Of a stretch of 64,000 bases of DNA, positions 17,005 to 26,696 are shown piece after piece. The translations under genes and the position numbers were made by a program. The stretch comes from Bradyrhizobium sp. Ghvi (lineage in GTDB: Bacteria > Pseudomonadota > Alphaproteobacteria > Rhizobiales > Xanthobacteraceae), in assembly GCF_900115265.1 (NCBI RefSeq), contig NZ_FOVU01000009.1, positions 141,488 through 205,487 of the forward strand, read 5' to 3'. Position 1 is the first letter of the stretch. Each line of letters begins with the position of its first letter. The notes beneath the pieces are model-generated. The model saw only the letters and a program-made list of their open reading frames with translations. It ran no database searches and was not told the DNA's origin.

Positions 17005-18392
17005 TGCCCCGGATCGTTTTCTTCGCGATTCACAGCACGACGGCCTGGTGGAAGTACCTGGCCTCGCGCATGACGTTTGCCGACGCCACGGTGATGAGCG
17101 ATTTGCGCGGGGAGGGCGACTACACCCTGGTCGACGATTTCAATCGCTTCCTAGACCGCAGCGATGCCGCGGCCGCGGCGCTCGACCGATTTGGCCAGGA
17201 CGGATGCGCCGACATCATCCTGCGCTGTCGCGTGCTCAGGAGCATTGATCGCGATCTCGCGCTCAGGATGATCGGCGGCATGACGCAGGCGATCGAGCTG
17301 GGTTTCGACAAGCTTGCCCCCGAGCTGGTCATGACATTCACCATCGATCGCTATGTCATGGACGTGATGGAGCGCGTCGCGCGGCGACGCGGTATCGATT
17401 TCCTGGAGATGACGATCTCGATCATCCCGGATCAGGTGATGTTGATGCGGCGCGGAAAGCCGATCCGACTTCGGGAGCCCTCCACGGATGATATCGACGC
17501 GGCGCTCGGTCAGCTCTGCCAACAAGATTTTGCGCCCGTCTATGTGCGTGACGCCAAACGTTTTTCGCTTGTCAAGTTCTGGCGGATTTTCGGTTATTAC
17601 GCCCTGCGCGGTGCATTCTTCAACCTCTGCCGCTTTCTCAAGCGAGATCGCTACAATTGCCACTATCTCGACGCGCTGAAGCGGCTGAAGCACAAGGTGC
17701 GCATGCGCGACGTCACCGTGCTCGGGTTGCTCGACCAAGACTGGGACAATCGGCTCGCCGAAGTGGAGCACGAGCGACGGGTATTCCTCGGGCTCCAGCT
17801 GTTCCCCGAGGCTTCTATGGACTACTGGCTCGAATCGCAAGGCATGCTCGCACATGACGACGTGGTAGTGCGCTATTGCGAGGTGCTCGGTCGTGCCGGC
17901 TACCGCATCTTCGTCAAGGACCATCCGCTGCAATTCGGTTTTCGTCAGCGCGAGCTGTTCGAACGGCTGGTGAAGATGCCGGCCGTGGTGTTGGTGCCTT
18001 ATGACGTGCCTGCGAATTTGCTGATTGAAAACTGCGCGGTGTCCGTCACGTTCACCGGTACGATCGGCTTTCAGGCGGCGCTCGCCGGGCTATGCTCTGT
18101 CGCGACAGAGCCTTACTACGCAACCGAGCAGCACTTCTTGCACATCCGCGACACGAGCGAGATCGACGGTCTCGCCGAGAAGCTTGAGCGATGGCAATCC
18201 CCTGACGATCTCGCTACGATGCGTCGCGCAATCATGCGGCACCTGGCGTCGATCAGCGTCGAGGGCGACTATTTCGGTTGGCGCAAGTTCGATCCCGATA
18301 ACGAGGCATTGCGGACTTCAGTCGAGCCGTTGGCGCGTTCGTTGAACGCGCACCTGCCACAATTCATGAAGTCCTGCAGAGCCGTCGCTTGA
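17004..18392 (+). CDS. Capsule-synthesis (KpsS/KpsC-like) glycosyltransferase candidate
   Basis: The 462-residue protein has a C-terminal half resembling the Capsule_synth family: FLGLQLFPEASMDYW, FVKDHPLQFGFRQ with the conserved KDHP, and NCAVSVTFTGTIGFQAALAG, which recalls the nucleotide-binding end of CMP-Kdo-dependent KpsS/KpsC enzymes. No membrane segments were seen. Its position directly after legC, with a one-base overlap, makes it the best candidate in the window for the transferase that uses CMP-legionaminic acid, a sugar chemically close to Kdo. Specificity is inference. Confidence 0.6.
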   Translation: MPRIVFFAIHSTTAWWKYLASRMTFADATVMSDLRGEGDYTLVDDFNRFLDRSDAAAAALDRFGQDGCADIILRCRVLRSIDRDLALRMIGGMTQAIELGFDKLAPELVMTFTIDRYVMDVMERVARRRGIDFLEMTISIIPDQVMLMRRGKPIRLREPSTDDIDAALGQLCQQDFAPVYVRDAKRFSLVKFWRIFGYYALRGAFFNLCRFLKRDRYNCHYLDALKRLKHKVRMRDVTVLGLLDQDWDNRLAEVEHERRVFLGLQLFPEASMDYWLESQGMLAHDDVVVRYCEVLGRAGYRIFVKDHPLQFGFRQRELFERLVKMPAVVLVPYDVPANLLIENCAVSVTFTGTIGFQAALAGLCSVATEPYYATEQHFLHIRDTSEIDGLAEKLERWQSPDDLATMRRAIMRHLASISVEGDYFGWRKFDPDNEALRTSVEPLARSLNAHLPQFMKSCRAVA

Positions 18393-19780
18393 CGATCTCA
18401 CAGGGAAAGCACTTGCAACCGATGTCGCCGTCCGGCGGAGATGGAAACAGCGCGATGCGATCTCGTCTGCTCGACCTCGTGACGCGACCGGCGGTTGCCG
18501 GCACGGTCGCGGCGCTGATGCTGCGCGCGCTGACGCTGGCGAGTCGCTTTTTGTTGTCGCTCCTGCTGGCGCGCATGTTGTCTCCGGCGGAGATGGGACA
18601 ATATGGCCTGCTGACAGCGGCACTGGCCTTCGCCTTGCTCATGGTCGGCCTGGAGTTCTATTCCTACACCTTGCGCGAGCTGGTGCCGGCGAGCCCCGAG
18701 CAACGCGCGCGCATCATTGCCGACCAGATGGCGCTTGGCGCGATGGCGCTCCTCGCGGTCAGCATTGTGGTGGCGGGCGCGATTGCCACGGGTTCATTTC
18801 CGGCGCGCCTTGCGCCGTGGTTCATCCTGATCCTCGTCACCGAACATATTTCGCTGGAGGCGACGCGCATCCTGATCATCACCTGGCGGCCGGTTCGCGC
18901 CTATATCGGCGTGTTCCTGCGCGGTGGAATCTGGGTGTATGTGATCGCCGTGCTGATGTTCGCCGCGCCGTCGACACGCATGCTGGAGACCGTGCTGGTC
19001 TGGTGGGCTTTGGGCGGCGTGTTATCGATCGCCTTTTCTGCGTTCTCGCTTTCCGAGCTGCCATGGTGTGAGCTCAGGAGGTACCGGCCGGACATCGAGA
19101 ACATCCGCACGGGCCTCAAGGTTGCGCGTCCCTTCATGCTGACGGCGGCGGGGGCGCTTATTATCTCTTATGTCGATCGCTTCATCATCGACGCTTTCGT
19201 TGGACGCGAGGCGCTCGGCATCTACACGTTCTATTCTACAATTCTCATCGGCCTATTGTCGCTGGGCAGTTCGGTGTCGCATCAGTTTTTGCCGAAGGTC
19301 ATCGCAGGCTATGCGGCGGGCCGGGATGCCTATCGAATTTCCCTGCGGTCGTTCTTCTGGTCGATGCTGGCATTGGTCTCCTCAACGATGATCCTGTCTG
19401 CCTTTGCCATGGGGCCGGTGCTAACGTTGCTTCAGCTCTCGACCTATGCGGCAAACGTCGGCGTGTTCTATGCGATGCTCCCGGGGATATTCCTGCGCAT
19501 GCTGGCGGATGTTCCATCCTACGCCCTTTATGCGGCGCGTTCGGACAAATGTCTTCTGGTCTGCAATCTCGGGTCCGCGGCGGTCTCGACGATATTGAAT
19601 GTCGCGCTGATTCCCGTGCTCGGCATCTACGGCGCCGCACTTGCCGGAGGAGTGGCCAGTGCTGTGCTGTTCATCTCCCTAATCGGCTTCGCCATCCACC
19701 GGGTGGGCGAGAGTTTCAAGGAACTAGGTGCAACGGAAGCCATCGGTCTTCCCACCGATCCGGACATGCTCTATCCGTAA
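18389..19780 (+). CDS. Polysaccharide flippase (Wzx-like), second copy
   Basis: The 463-residue polytopic protein starts its membrane domain near residue 35 with ALTLASRFLLSLLLARMLSP followed by EMGQYGLL, the classic beginning of Wzx/MOP-superfamily exporters. About 12-14 helices follow. The TTG at 18389 overlaps the previous stop by four bases; an ATG at 18422 could also serve. It would carry the legionaminic-acid-containing unit across the inner membrane, given its place after legB, legC and the KpsS-like gene and before a polymerase-like gene. Confidence 0.85.
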   Translation: MTISQGKHLQPMSPSGGDGNSAMRSRLLDLVTRPAVAGTVAALMLRALTLASRFLLSLLLARMLSPAEMGQYGLLTAALAFALLMVGLEFYSYTLRELVPASPEQRARIIADQMALGAMALLAVSIVVAGAIATGSFPARLAPWFILILVTEHISLEATRILIITWRPVRAYIGVFLRGGIWVYVIAVLMFAAPSTRMLETVLVWWALGGVLSIAFSAFSLSELPWCELRRYRPDIENIRTGLKVARPFMLTAAGALIISYVDRFIIDAFVGREALGIYTFYSTILIGLLSLGSSVSHQFLPKVIAGYAAGRDAYRISLRSFFWSMLALVSSTMILSAFAMGPVLTLLQLSTYAANVGVFYAMLPGIFLRMLADVPSYALYAARSDKCLLVCNLGSAAVSTILNVALIPVLGIYGAALAGGVASAVLFISLIGFAIHRVGESFKELGATEAIGLPTDPDMLYP

Positions 19781-19827
19781 CGACACGCCCCTGCGGCGGT
19801 CTGATTTTCTAGCCCGAGGAGTGCTTC

Positions 19828-21357
19828 TTGAGCGGCAATTTGCAACAGCGGCGCATTGCTTTGCTTGGCGTCCTCGCGTCCCCTGCCATTCTTATGACCG
19901 CGATCTGGCTCGGGGTGCTCCTCGCCGTGGCCTTTGGGCCAATCGACTATCCCGGACAGCCCTCTGCGGCTGTGCTCTCGCTGGTTGCGATTGGGCTGAT
20001 GATCTTTCTCTTGTTCTATCAGGGGGGGAAGCTCGTCTTCGATCGTTGGTTCGTAAACCAGAATGCGTTGTCACAGATCTCCGCGCAGACGCTCAACAGC
20101 GTCACCTCAGCCGTTTCCCTGTTGGGCATCGTCGGCATCGCGCTGGTTGTGATCGATCGGACGCTTCTTAGCGGCGTGAGCAACGGCAATTATGCCGAGT
20201 TGCTGCGCTGTGCACCGGGGCTCGTCGATACGGTCGCGATCAAGCGTACGCCGCTGCTCTACGGCGGCTATGTGATGTTCTCCTTCGGCTTTGTTTCCGT
20301 GGTCCTTTTCCTGCTGAGGGGCGAGGAAATTAGGGGATGGGCCGCAGCATTGGCACAAATCTCCATCGTGTGCCCTGTCGCTTATGCGCTGCTCTACTCG
20401 GGACGGATGCCGATCCTATTCGTTCTCGTGCTCGTGGCGATGGCGATGCTCGTGCGGCTTACGCAGGGACGAACGCTCCTGCCGCGCGGCCATTATCTTC
20501 TGCTCAAGACCGCCATCGCCGTTGCGTTGTTTGCGGTCTATTCTAGTGCGATCTGGTTCACCAGACAAAGCTTTTGCATCCAGATGTCGCCTCTGATCAC
20601 TGAATTGCAGCAGGAGAAAGTTCGACGCGATACAGTCGCGGCGGCGCAGGAGCCGGCCGCACCGAAAGAAACTCCGCGTTCCGAGGCCGGCGAACTCATC
20701 TCGGCTGCTGAGCTGAACAAACGGGTTGCCCAGGTGCAGGCGCTTCCACCGCCGGAATCCAGGCCAAGCTCGACAGGGGCTATTCTGGCGATGATGCTGG
20801 AAGCCTGGAACGTCAAACCGCGCGGCTACGTCGCCTCGGTGATCGAATCCGGTCGCGTGTCGGCGCACGAAGCCATGATCGGCCTCAGTACCTATTTCTA
20901 TCTGACCCACGGCGTGCGGACGATCGATATCGTCTGGAAGTCTCGCGACAAATTCACCCCTCAATGGGGCGTGTACGAAGTTGGCGTGCTGTCGCCGCTA
21001 CTGCGAGTTTTCGTCCCCGCGAGCGATCAGGTTGCGGTCATGGAGGCCGAACTGCGGGCCGCGCTGATCTACGGCTTCTTCCCGAGTGCCTGGGCTGCGG
21101 CCTTCATCGACTTTGGTTTTATCGGTGCTGTCATTTACGTGTCGATCTGGGGAGCGGTGGCCGGCTGGAGCGCGGCCGGAAGCAGGTATTCCGGCCGCAT
21201 GACGCCTAGGTTGTTACTTGTATTCGTGCTCGCCAGCATTCTTCTCAGTCCCGTTCAGGGCCCTCTAGGCATGGCTAATTCGGCGCTGGTGCTAATATCG
21301 ATGCTGGCGACCGGTCTGATGCTCGATCTGCCCAAGCTGCAGGCGCGGCCGGAATAG
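19828..21357 (+). CDS. Polytopic membrane protein, polymerase/ligase-like
   Basis: The 509-residue product has about 11 hydrophobic segments and one long polar loop (roughly residues 255-400) with a Pro/Glu/Ala-rich stretch, like Wzy polymerases or O-antigen ligases. Sequence motifs do not decide between them. The TTG start has GAGGAG eight bases upstream. It follows the Wzx gene by 47 bases and ends the plus-strand run that starts with legB, so a polymerase for the same glycan is the natural reading. It is not visibly related to the paralogous pair at 8.3-11.8 kb. Confidence 0.6.
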   Translation: MSGNLQQRRIALLGVLASPAILMTAIWLGVLLAVAFGPIDYPGQPSAAVLSLVAIGLMIFLLFYQGGKLVFDRWFVNQNALSQISAQTLNSVTSAVSLLGIVGIALVVIDRTLLSGVSNGNYAELLRCAPGLVDTVAIKRTPLLYGGYVMFSFGFVSVVLFLLRGEEIRGWAAALAQISIVCPVAYALLYSGRMPILFVLVLVAMAMLVRLTQGRTLLPRGHYLLLKTAIAVALFAVYSSAIWFTRQSFCIQMSPLITELQQEKVRRDTVAAAQEPAAPKETPRSEAGELISAAELNKRVAQVQALPPPESRPSSTGAILAMMLEAWNVKPRGYVASVIESGRVSAHEAMIGLSTYFYLTHGVRTIDIVWKSRDKFTPQWGVYEVGVLSPLLRVFVPASDQVAVMEAELRAALIYGFFPSAWAAAFIDFGFIGAVIYVSIWGAVAGWSAAGSRYSGRMTPRLLLVFVLASILLSPVQGPLGMANSALVLISMLATGLMLDLPKLQARPE

Positions 21358-21385
21358 GACGCGGGCAAGCTCGAGGTCAGCAGGC

Positions 21386-22360
21386 CTACGACTTGGCCTC
21401 AACGCGCGCGGAGATTTCCCGCAGCCAGGCGACGGTTGCCGCGACGCCTTCCTCCATGGTGCAGGGAAGCGGACCGCAGACAGCTGCGGTCGGGCTGAGA
21501 TCAAATTGATACTGTGTAAGCACATTGTTGAGGCGAAATGAATTGAATGGAAACCGCTTCAATCCGATGCTGTTGATCGCATCGCCGCAAAGCCCAAGCA
21601 TATGGGCGCAGCTGCGCGGCAAATGCGGAATCGCACGCGCACCGAACGCGCGCTGAAATGAGTCGCTCCACGCGATCAGATCGATTGGCGTGTAGTCGGC
21701 GAGATAGAACGTCCGGCGATGGATTTGCTCGGCGGGGACGTCCAGGAGACGCCAATACTGGAACGCGATGTTCTCGATATAACTGTAGGATTTCCAAAGC
21801 GGACCATGTCCGACATGGAAATAGCGACCGCGTTCGATCATATGCAGGAAGCGCTGATAGTGCGCGCTCATGCCTGGCCCCCAGACGGTGGTCGGGCGCG
21901 CCAGGCACCATTCGCGGCCCGCGCCATCAGTGCTGCGGACGATCTCTTCGGTGCGCACCTTGCTCTTTCCGTACAGCGTGTCGGCCTTGTAGTCGGTGTC
22001 GCTGGTCGGCACATAGCCGACGCGGCAGACGAGCTGCGAGGAAGTCCATATTGCCCGCTGAACGGATGGCGTCCGCCTGATAGCCTCGACCAGATTTTCT
22101 ACACCCTCGATATTGGCGTTGTAGCCGGAAAGGTTAGTCCTCTCGTCGAGATCGATGCGGGCGGCGAGATGGACCGCTGCATCGGGTGCGGCGCCAGTCA
22201 CCGCTTTTATCAGGCCATCGGCATCGAGGATGTCGCACACGATGTCGGTGGTCTTGGCCGGGACCTTGTCGAGCCCCACGACCTCGCAATGTTCGGCGCG
22301 CAGCCGTCGCACCAGCGCCTGGCCGATGAAGCCGGAGCTTCCGGTCACTAGAACTTTCAT
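21386..22360 (-). CDS. NAD(P)-dependent epimerase/dehydratase (extended SDR)
   Basis: The 324-residue protein has the GSSGFIG nucleotide motif at 7-13, the WTSSQLV strand near 124 and the catalytic YGKSK (YxxxK) near 148. The RPTTVWGPGM block is typical of sugar epimerases and reductases. The substrate cannot be named. It converges with the polymerase-like gene (28-base gap) and diverges from the FkbM methyltransferase gene. It may make or modify a deoxyhexose in the same glycan. Confidence 0.8.
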   Translation of the reverse strand: MKVLVTGSSGFIGQALVRRLRAEHCEVVGLDKVPAKTTDIVCDILDADGLIKAVTGAAPDAAVHLAARIDLDERTNLSGYNANIEGVENLVEAIRRTPSVQRAIWTSSQLVCRVGYVPTSDTDYKADTLYGKSKVRTEEIVRSTDGAGREWCLARPTTVWGPGMSAHYQRFLHMIERGRYFHVGHGPLWKSYSYIENIAFQYWRLLDVPAEQIHRRTFYLADYTPIDLIAWSDSFQRAFGARAIPHLPRSCAHMLGLCGDAINSIGLKRFPFNSFRLNNVLTQYQFDLSPTAAVCGPLPCTMEEGVAATVAWLREISARVEAKS

Positions 22361-22525
22361 GCTGATGTCGCTGTCTCTACCAACGGGGCGGTGGCTTGAC
22401 CTGCCTGCCGAGCTGATCTACCAAACCGACCGGTCGATTGCAAACTGTGATACATCCATCGAGCTTAACGGCCATTTGCGATCGCGATCCTCCACCTCGG
22501 CTTTGGCCCAACCGGCTCTCGCTTC

Positions 22526-23320
22526 ATGAAGGCATTCGTCTCGGCCGCGTTTCAGGCCATCAACAACGTCCTGGAACCCGTCGGGCTGCGCCTCATGCGC
22601 ACCAATGCGCCGGTCAGGAGTTTTCGCCTGTTCTTCAAACATCTGAAGTCGCTCGGCTTCGATATGAGGACAGTGATCGACGTCGGCATTGCCTTCGGCA
22701 CATCGCCAATCTACGACGCGTTTCCGCGCGCCAAGTATTTTCTGGTCGAGCCGGTGGCCGAATGCCGTCCGATTCTCGAGCAGCTCAAGCAGCGGCTCGA
22801 TGCCGAATACTTTCTGGTCGCAGCCGGCGGCGATAATGGCGAGATCACATTTAACGTCCACGACGATATCTCGGGCTCGAGTATCTTTGCGCAAGTTGAG
22901 GGCAAGGCCCTGGACGGCGAGCCGCGGAAGACTCCGATGAGAAGGCTGGACTCGCTGTTGCCCGAGGCGCTGGAGCATCCGGTATTCCTGAAGATTGATA
23001 CGCAGGGGGCCGAGCTCGAGGTGTTGAGGGGCCTCGGCACGCGCATCAGCGAGATCGATCTCATCATCCTCGAGACCACGATGATGCCGCTGCGGCACGG
23101 CATTCCCCAATTCGCGGATATCGTTCGCTTCTGTGACGACGCCGGCTTTGCAGTTTATGACGTGCTGGAGGGGCACATGCGCTCTCTGGACGGCGCGCTG
23201 GCCCAGATCGATCTGGCCTTCGTGCGCAAGGACAGCCCGCTGCGCAGTCAGACAGCCTACTTCAGCCCCGAACAACTCGCCGAATATCTCAAGCGCCCAA
23301 GCAAGCTGCGCAACGCGTAG
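22526..23320 (+). CDS. FkbM family methyltransferase
   Basis: The 264-residue protein has the FkbM layout: TVIDVGIAFGTSPIYDAFPR (about 50-69) as the SAM-binding motif I, FLVEPVAE as the acidic strand and VFLKIDTQGAELEVLRGLG (about 153-171), the KIDxQGxE signature of the family. Such enzymes O-methylate sugars or lipids in surface-glycan loci. Only 13 bases separate it from the convergent oxygenase gene, and it is divergent from the SDR gene at 21386-22360. Confidence 0.87.
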   Translation: MKAFVSAAFQAINNVLEPVGLRLMRTNAPVRSFRLFFKHLKSLGFDMRTVIDVGIAFGTSPIYDAFPRAKYFLVEPVAECRPILEQLKQRLDAEYFLVAAGGDNGEITFNVHDDISGSSIFAQVEGKALDGEPRKTPMRRLDSLLPEALEHPVFLKIDTQGAELEVLRGLGTRISEIDLIILETTMMPLRHGIPQFADIVRFCDDAGFAVYDVLEGHMRSLDGALAQIDLAFVRKDSPLRSQTAYFSPEQLAEYLKRPSKLRNA

Positions 23321-23333
23321 TCCAGGTGTAACG

Positions 23334-24488
23334 TCAGATTTCCGCCAGGAGGATAAACAGGCAGCGACGCTCGCCCTTGTTGACCATACCGCCGCGGTGC
23401 ATGCCGTTGCCGTCGAACAGCACGCAATTGCCGTAGTTCGAGGTCGCGGCGAAGTGGCCCTCGCGCAGCCGCGCCACCTCCGTCGAATTGTCGGGCAGGT
23501 CGCCGCCGAAATCAGCTTTCTTGCGCAGGAACGCCGGCAGCGCCATGAATTTCTTGCGTGCGTCGGGCCGTCGGCTGGAGAAGCCGGAGAAATCGTTGGT
23601 ACGTCGGACCATGCCCTCGAACCAGCCGATCTTTGCGTTCTGGCTGCCGCGGATGTAGCAGAACGGACCGCCGTCCGGACCGATGTCATGGATGTAGATT
23701 GCGCATTTCAGCATGCCATAGGTAGCATCGATGTGCAGGTAGCTGCCCCAGGGATCGGCAAGTTGCGTATCCGGGAATACGCGCCTCCAGAATGCGAGGT
23801 CCTGGTCGTTGATCTGCGCGTTGACGTGCTTCACGCCGGCCGGCCGGCCGAGATAGGCGCTCGCCGCTTCCATGATGCCATAGCGCTTGAAGATATTTTC
23901 GACGGTGGCGAATGCCTGCGGATCGGCCGAGCGCGTGCACCAATAGACGTTGTCGTCGAACTTGCGCTTCTCCGGCGGAATGTTGGCGCGCCGCTCGTCG
24001 AGCTTGGCGAAGCCCGGATTGGTCACGCTGCGGATCTGCTCGATCTCGTCGGGCGCAAGTGTCAGGCAGACGATGCCGTCGGATTTGATCTTGTTGAGCA
24101 GCGCCGGGTTCGCGGGCTTGGCGGGACGACGCGCGCCGGTCAGGGCGCCGATCGCGCGGCTCGCACGGATGCGCGCATACATCGAGATGTAGCGGAGTGC
24201 CGTCCTTGCGTTAAGCCCGCTGAAGCCGGCTTCCTTGGTCAGCAGCGGCATGTTGTCGTAGTCAACGATGCGGCGGATTGTGACGAAGGCGAACGTGCGC
24301 AGGAATACGTTCAGCGCGTAGATGCGCTCACGGAATGTCGGCTTCGGCAGCATGCCGCCGTAGGCGGGATGCGCATCGTAATCAATCGCGGGAAGCGTGG
24401 TGCCGCGATAAGGCGGAATCGGAAGCTCACCAATCTCGACGGCGCGGGCCACCGGCGTCACGTCGGAAAGTGAATCGATCGTCGTCAT
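23334..24488 (-). CDS. Phytanoyl-CoA dioxygenase-like Fe(II)/2-oxoglutarate oxygenase (copy 1)
   Basis: The 384-residue protein has the 2-His-1-Asp iron site: H252-x-D254 in YLHIDATYG and the distal H364 in GMHRGGMV, with R374 placed to hold 2-oxoglutarate. Members of this family hydroxylate small molecules and lipids; the substrate here is unknown. ATG 24488 is chosen because GGGAG lies eight bases before it; an upstream in-frame start at 24524 exists. A close paralogue is encoded at 41792-42877. Its place among the leg genes suggests hydroxylation of a sugar or lipid carrier. Confidence 0.75.
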   Translation of the reverse strand: MTTIDSLSDVTPVARAVEIGELPIPPYRGTTLPAIDYDAHPAYGGMLPKPTFRERIYALNVFLRTFAFVTIRRIVDYDNMPLLTKEAGFSGLNARTALRYISMYARIRASRAIGALTGARRPAKPANPALLNKIKSDGIVCLTLAPDEIEQIRSVTNPGFAKLDERRANIPPEKRKFDDNVYWCTRSADPQAFATVENIFKRYGIMEAASAYLGRPAGVKHVNAQINDQDLAFWRRVFPDTQLADPWGSYLHIDATYGMLKCAIYIHDIGPDGGPFCYIRGSQNAKIGWFEGMVRRTNDFSGFSSRRPDARKKFMALPAFLRKKADFGGDLPDNSTEVARLREGHFAATSNYGNCVLFDGNGMHRGGMVNKGERRCLFILLAEI

Positions 24489-24578
24489 GTCGCGTTCTCC
24501 CGGAACGAGCGTGGTTCGTTTCAAGCTCGCCTCGATCTATACAGCCTGAGGCGCCGCACAGGCAATAATCGCGGGCAC

Positions 24579-25772
24579 TTATCCGATCATTCCGGGCAAC
24601 TCCGGTGTTGCCGCTAAATCATGGAAATGCTTCGGAAAAGCGCGTTTGATGTCGATCGTTCTAAGGGTTCCAGCGATTGCGTCAGACGCACCCCCACGGC
24701 CATAGGGCGGAACTATGCCCGGATCGGGCTGGAACTGGCCCTCGAAGATGCGCGTCAGGCTGGCGAGAATGGTTGTCGAATCGGCCGGGCAATCGATGAC
24801 CGAGGCGGCGCGAAGTCGCCCCTTCTGGCGATCACCGATGTTTATCGTGGGCACGCCAACCGCCGGCGCCTCCAGGATGCCGCTGGAGGAGTTGCCGACC
24901 ACGGCGTCCGCGAGCCGCAATGCCGCCCAATAGCGCTCGCTGCCGAGCGAGGTGAAGAGATGGGCGCGATCGCCGTGCGTCGCGACAAACGCCCTGACTG
25001 CGTGGTCGATGGCGCGATAGCCCGGATCGGCATTCACGCCGGTGAAGATAAAGCTGCGGTCCTGGACCTCGGCGAGCGCGCCGAAGAGCGCTGCGATGTT
25101 GGCGGCGTCAGCCTGCGGCCGCGCCGTGGTCGGATGCAGGGTCACAAGCAGGAAGCGCTCAGGGCCGGCGATGCCGAGCATTGCGAACAACTCGGCGCGG
25201 TTCGGGGGGGGCGCGGTATCCGCTAGATCGAGGCCGGGCGCGCCGACGTTGAAGACGAGATCTGGCGGTTCCCCCATCTGAATCACGCGCTGGCGATAGG
25301 GCTCGGCGGCGACGAAATGCAGGCAGGCCATCTTGGTGATGGCGTGGCGGATGGCGTCGTCGAAGGCGCCCGCGGTGATCTCGCCGCCATGGATGTGCGC
25401 TATCGGGATGTTCAAGAGCGTCGCTGCAACGGCTGCGGCTAACACCTCGTAGCGGTCGCCAAGCACAACAAGGATGTCAGGCGCGAGCTTCGGCAGCACC
25501 TCGGCAAAGCCGGTGACGCCGAGGCCGGTGCCGCGCGCGATCGTCTCGGCGCGGTCGTCATCGAGTGCGAAGTTGATCTTTGCGGCGATCGGAAAGCCGT
25601 CGGCCTCGATTGCCCGCCAGGTCTCGCCGAAGCGCGGCACCAGATGCATGCCGCAGGCGATCACGCTCAGCGCAACGTCGTCGGCCGCCTTCAGCCGCGT
25701 CAGGATGCCCCGCAGCAGACCGTAGTCGGCGCGCGAACCCGTGACGACGGCGATACGGCGGCGTGCGCTCAT
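24579..25772 (-). CDS. legG: UDP-sugar 2-epimerase (hydrolysing), NeuC/LegG family
   Basis: The 397-residue product shows the WecB/NeuC pattern: VTGSRADYGLLRGIL at the N-terminus, LGDRYEVLAAAVAA, IPIAHIHGGEITAGAFDDA and the NSSSGILEAP nucleotide-binding loop. LegG releases the nucleotide and inverts C2 to give 2,4-diacetamido-2,4,6-trideoxymannose, the substrate of LegI. Its ATG overlaps the legF stop by four bases. Presence of this NeuC-type enzyme, instead of PseG, argues for legionaminic over pseudaminic acid. Confidence 0.88.
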   Translation of the reverse strand: MSARRRIAVVTGSRADYGLLRGILTRLKAADDVALSVIACGMHLVPRFGETWRAIEADGFPIAAKINFALDDDRAETIARGTGLGVTGFAEVLPKLAPDILVVLGDRYEVLAAAVAATLLNIPIAHIHGGEITAGAFDDAIRHAITKMACLHFVAAEPYRQRVIQMGEPPDLVFNVGAPGLDLADTAPPPNRAELFAMLGIAGPERFLLVTLHPTTARPQADAANIAALFGALAEVQDRSFIFTGVNADPGYRAIDHAVRAFVATHGDRAHLFTSLGSERYWAALRLADAVVGNSSSGILEAPAVGVPTINIGDRQKGRLRAASVIDCPADSTTILASLTRIFEGQFQPDPGIVPPYGRGGASDAIAGTLRTIDIKRAFPKHFHDLAATPELPGMIG

Positions 25773-26512
25773 GACAGCCGCCGCCAGGGCGAAGCGTCGA
25801 GCATGCCGTGCTCGACGACGTAGGACGCGTAGGCGAGATCGGCCGCGCTCTCGATTTCGATCGAATGCATGCGGTCCATCATGATGCCGTAGCTCGCGGA
25901 CGGATCGGCATAGATCTTGCGATGTTTGCGCATCGCGTCCCAGCCGACAAGATAGAGCGCGCCGTTCATGGTGACTTCGACGGCCTGATCCTGCCGTCGC
26001 TGCGCCGTCGTGGTCAGCATTTTCTCGACAATGCTTCCAATCGAGCCGTCCGGGCCAAGCGTCCCGACGAAGATTGAGGAGACCTCGGTCTCGCGCATGC
26101 CGACCACGAGGCTCGCCTTGCGCGCGGCAAACAGTTCGACGGCCGCGTCGAAATGCTTTGGCGTCGCGAAGGGCGAGGAGGGTTCCAGCAGCATGATGGC
26201 CTCGTAGCGCCGCTTCTCATGCGTCTCGATCCAATCCATGGCGTGCAGCACCACGTCGTTGGAGGAGGCGGTGTCGGTCGCGAGTTCGGCCGGCCGCTCG
26301 AACAGCATTTCGGCACCATACCGCGTTGCCTCGGCGCGGATCTCGGCGCTGTCGCTGGAGACGATCAGGCGCGAGCAGTAGCGGGACTGCTTTGCGGCGA
26401 TCGCCTTGTAACCTGTCAGGCTGAGGCCGCCGATTTCGCGAAGATTCTTGCCGGGCAGGCCCTTCGATCCGCCGCGGCCGACCAGCAGAAACAATATTTC
26501 GGGCGAGTTTGT
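25769..26512 (-). CDS. legF: CMP-legionaminic acid synthetase (NeuA/LegF family cytidylyltransferase)
   Basis: The 247-residue product begins ILFLLVGRGGSKGLPGKNLR, the CTP-binding signature of acylneuraminate cytidylyltransferases; VGRGGSKG replaces the commoner PARGGSKG. LEPSSPFATP supplies the second family motif. It activates the nine-carbon acid as its CMP form. The start at 26512 puts the family motif at the N-terminus; in-frame starts at 26545 and 26554 would add 11-14 residues. It is the first gene of a two-gene unit with legG and divergent from legI. Confidence 0.87.
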   Translation of the reverse strand, partial: TNSPEILFLLVGRGGSKGLPGKNLREIGGLSLTGYKAIAAKQSRYCSRLIVSSDSAEIRAEATRYGAEMLFERPAELATDTASSNDVVLHAMDWIETHEKRRYEAIMLLEPSSPFATPKHFDAAVELFAARKASLVVGMRETEVSSIFVGTLGPDGSIGSIVEKMLTTTAQRRQDQAVEVTMNGALYLVGWDAMRKHRKIYADPSASYGIMMDRMHSIEIESAADLAYASYVVEHGMLDASPWRRLS

Positions 26513-26618
26513 CATTGGCAACTGGCAATCCTGCGTCAGGGTCATTGCGAACAAGCGCGATTCGTCACTCTGCGGCCTTTGCGAGGCCCTGGGGAACGCC
26601 GCAAACCGCTAGCCTGCG

Positions 26619-26647
26619 TTGCTTTTACCAGCGTGCTCGACTAAGAC
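26619..26647 (+). promoter_or_regulatory. Weak candidate promoter upstream of legI
   Basis: TTGCTT (26619-26624) and TAAGAC (26642-26647) are 17 bases apart in the divergent gap between legF and legI. The match is modest. It would start transcription about 40 bases before the legI ATG. Confidence 0.25.
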
Positions 26648-26696
26648 AACCACCTGATTGGCGGGCGATTTCGCTTCGCCCCGGCGACAAAACCCC

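Noticed and set aside
23133..24473. Plus-strand frame of 446 codons
   Set aside because: It mirrors the oxygenase gene on the opposite strand and starts inside the FkbM gene; no family features.
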